A stretch of DNA of 6,017 bases from Thermoflexibacter sp. GTDB taxonomy: Bacteria > Bacteroidota > Bacteroidia > Cytophagales > Thermoflexibacteraceae. Made by a program: the position numbers and the translations under genes. The DNA lies in the NCBI GenBank assembly GCA_025455345.1, contig JALOMS010000313.1:1-6017 (forward strand), in the 5' to 3' direction. The notes beneath the pieces were generated by a model. It did not search any database, was not told the origin of the DNA, and was given only the letters and a program-made list of their open reading frames with translations. Positions 5,453 through 6,017 of this stretch are shown here, piece after piece; within the stretch, counting starts at the first letter, position 1; each line of letters starts with the position of its first letter.

Positions 5453-5812
5453 TTATCGTATTTTCTTTTTTTTCTTATAATCGTAAAACTCCACCTTCTT
5501 TTTAGTTGCCTTTTCTATATCGTCAATTGCTTCTTGTTCTCTCTCAATAGGCATATCATTTTGGTCTGATAGCCCTACTTGTACCAGCTTTACTAACTCA
5601 ACCTCTTCATCTTGGTCAATTGTTCCACCAATATCCAAAAATCGTAATATTTTTTTTCCTTTGGGCGTTGCCACAGGAAATTCCCTTGTGGCTGTAATTA
5701 CTTTTCCTGAATTTTCATCAACGGTTTGATGAATAGCATTAAGCAATTCTTCAATATAACTATCATGTGCTTGACTTCCCTTTTTTCCATTGGGATTATT
5801 TATTTTGGGCAT
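5453..5812 (-). CDS. Stand-alone toxin-domain-like protein, candidate PD-(D/E)xK-type nuclease
   Basis: Starting at ATG 5812 the product is 119 aa. A further upstream ATG at 5884 would give 143 aa, but it overlaps the -33 element of the promoter and cannot be on the transcript, so 5812 is chosen. Residues 43-65 form a strand-turn-strand (REFPVATPKGKKILRFLDIG). The segment VELVKLVQVG (71-80) precedes PIEREQEAIDDIEKAT (88-103) and FYDY (109-112). The pattern LD, then QVG, then P..REQ.AI.DI..AT, then F.Y resembles C-terminal domains of RHS/polymorphic toxins that I recall as restriction-endonuclease-like. D60, E72, K75, Q78 and E90 are possible active-site residues, although the core is ExxK and not the usual ExK. 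The C-terminus is a lysine run coded by an A8 tract (5473-5466). No delivery domain is present: it is an orphan module or a solitary nuclease. The activity is inferred. Confidence 0.7.
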   Translation of the reverse strand: MPKINNPNGKKGSQAHDSYIEELLNAIHQTVDENSGKVITATREFPVATPKGKKILRFLDIGGTIDQDEEVELVKLVQVGLSDQNDMPIEREQEAIDDIEKATKKKVEFYDYKKKKKIR

Positions 5813-5818
5813 ACAATC

Positions 5819-5905
5819 TGGATTGGAGATGAAGGTAAATTTTTGATTTATGGCAAAAATAAGCAAAAGGAGTGGAGAGTGCAAGGTTTTGAGGAAAAAA
5901 GATGT
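5819..5905 (-). repeat. Dispersed promoter/leader repeat, copy B
   Basis: This copy contains both halves seen separately elsewhere. 5854-5905 is 50/52 identical to copy A upstream of gyrA (3385-3436). 5819-5840 is 21/22 identical to the leader half of copy C (4770-4791). It carries the promoter and most of the 5' leader of the 119-aa gene. No terminal inverted repeats or target-site duplications are visible. Confidence 0.8.
5854..5884 (-). promoter_or_regulatory. Bacteroidota-type promoter for the two-gene toxin-like operon
   Basis: On the minus strand, TTG (5884-5882), a 20-nt spacer and TATTTTTG (5861-5854) match the consensus and copy the gyrA promoter almost base for base. The predicted start of transcription is near 5847, giving a leader of about 35 nt before ATG 5812. 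This promoter decides the start codon, because the upstream ATG at 5884 lies inside the -33 element. Confidence 0.7.
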
Positions 5906-6017
5906 GAAATGTGGGAAAATACATTATCATGTAATCAACTGATTTTCAATAGATTAAATAATATTACAAATCATTCCCCAAAAGAACCCAAATCATCAGC
6001 CATATTATAAATAAAAT

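Noticed and set aside
5813..5884. N-terminal extension of the 119-aa protein to the ATG at 5884 (143 aa)
   Set aside because: This ATG overlaps the -33 element of a promoter that is nearly identical to the gyrA promoter, and the extension would be translated from promoter and leader DNA. The start at 5812 follows the promoter properly.
5726..6010. Plus-strand 94-codon ORF
   Set aside because: It is antisense to the start of the 119-aa gene and to its promoter. It is open because of the repeat block. The phrase KQKEWRVQGFEEKRC is also encoded by copy A, but only because the DNA is the same, and the surrounding frames do not match.
5964..6017. Possible C-terminal end of a further minus-strand gene at the right edge (17 codons, hydrophobic, stop at 5964-5966), or a second frame ending at 5971-5973
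   Set aside because: Both frames are too short to choose between and run off the edge. An upstream gene may end here, but the sequence does not decide it.
1..6017. tRNA, rRNA, CRISPR arrays, transposase genes
   Set aside because: No tRNA cloverleaf, rRNA segment, spaced direct repeats or transposase motifs were seen. The only repeats are the promoter blocks, the heptamers and the hairpins listed.

Overview
The window looks like a chromosomal segment from a Bacteroidota bacterium, probably Cytophagales-like. The GyrA has features I associate with that phylum, such as a variant GyrA box (QGRGGVG). The promoters fit the Bacteroidota sigma factor consensus (TTG, 19-20 nt, TAnnTTTG). Strong Shine-Dalgarno sites are absent and the spacers are very AT-rich. 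The genus cannot be fixed from the sequence alone. Every convincing gene lies on the minus strand, so transcription runs from right to left.

Layout from the right edge to the left edge. (1) 5813-6017 is mostly upstream DNA. It carries a promoter (5854-5884) inside an 85-nt block that resembles sequences elsewhere in the window. (2) 5453-5812 and 4943-5449 form a tight two-gene operon with a 3-nt gap. It encodes a 119-aa protein that resembles the C-terminal nuclease-like domains of polymorphic toxins, then a 168-aa protein that may be its immunity partner. A hairpin plus T-tract (4898-4925) ends the operon. (3) 3615-4685, with its own consensus promoter (4712-4742), is one long reading frame broken by a single TAA at 4488-4490. 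The first part is a 65-aa all-helical domain resembling the effector-associated (death-like adaptor) domains of bacterial conflict systems. The second part is a 281-aa protein with one membrane segment, a coiled coil and a beta-rich C-terminal domain. (4) 3165-3614 holds a hairpin, a possible plus-strand promoter, the gyrA promoter and a roughly 210-nt gyrA leader with several stem-loops and a run of heptamer repeats. (5) 618-3164 is a complete gyrA, followed by two back-to-back perfect inverted repeats that act at least in part as its terminator. (6) 1-464 is the N-terminal part of an AAA/SMC-type ATPase with a clear Walker A motif. It has its own promoter and runs off the left edge.

gyrA is a housekeeping gene. 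The AT-rich DNA on its upstream side looks like an accessory patch: a candidate toxin/immunity pair, a candidate membrane-anchored adaptor gene that may be broken, and dispersed promoter-bearing repeats. One repeat covers the gyrA promoter itself and is 50/52 identical to the promoter of the toxin-like operon. The most notable observations are this shared promoter block, the in-frame stop in the adaptor-like gene, the toxin/immunity-like pair, and the long structured gyrA leader.
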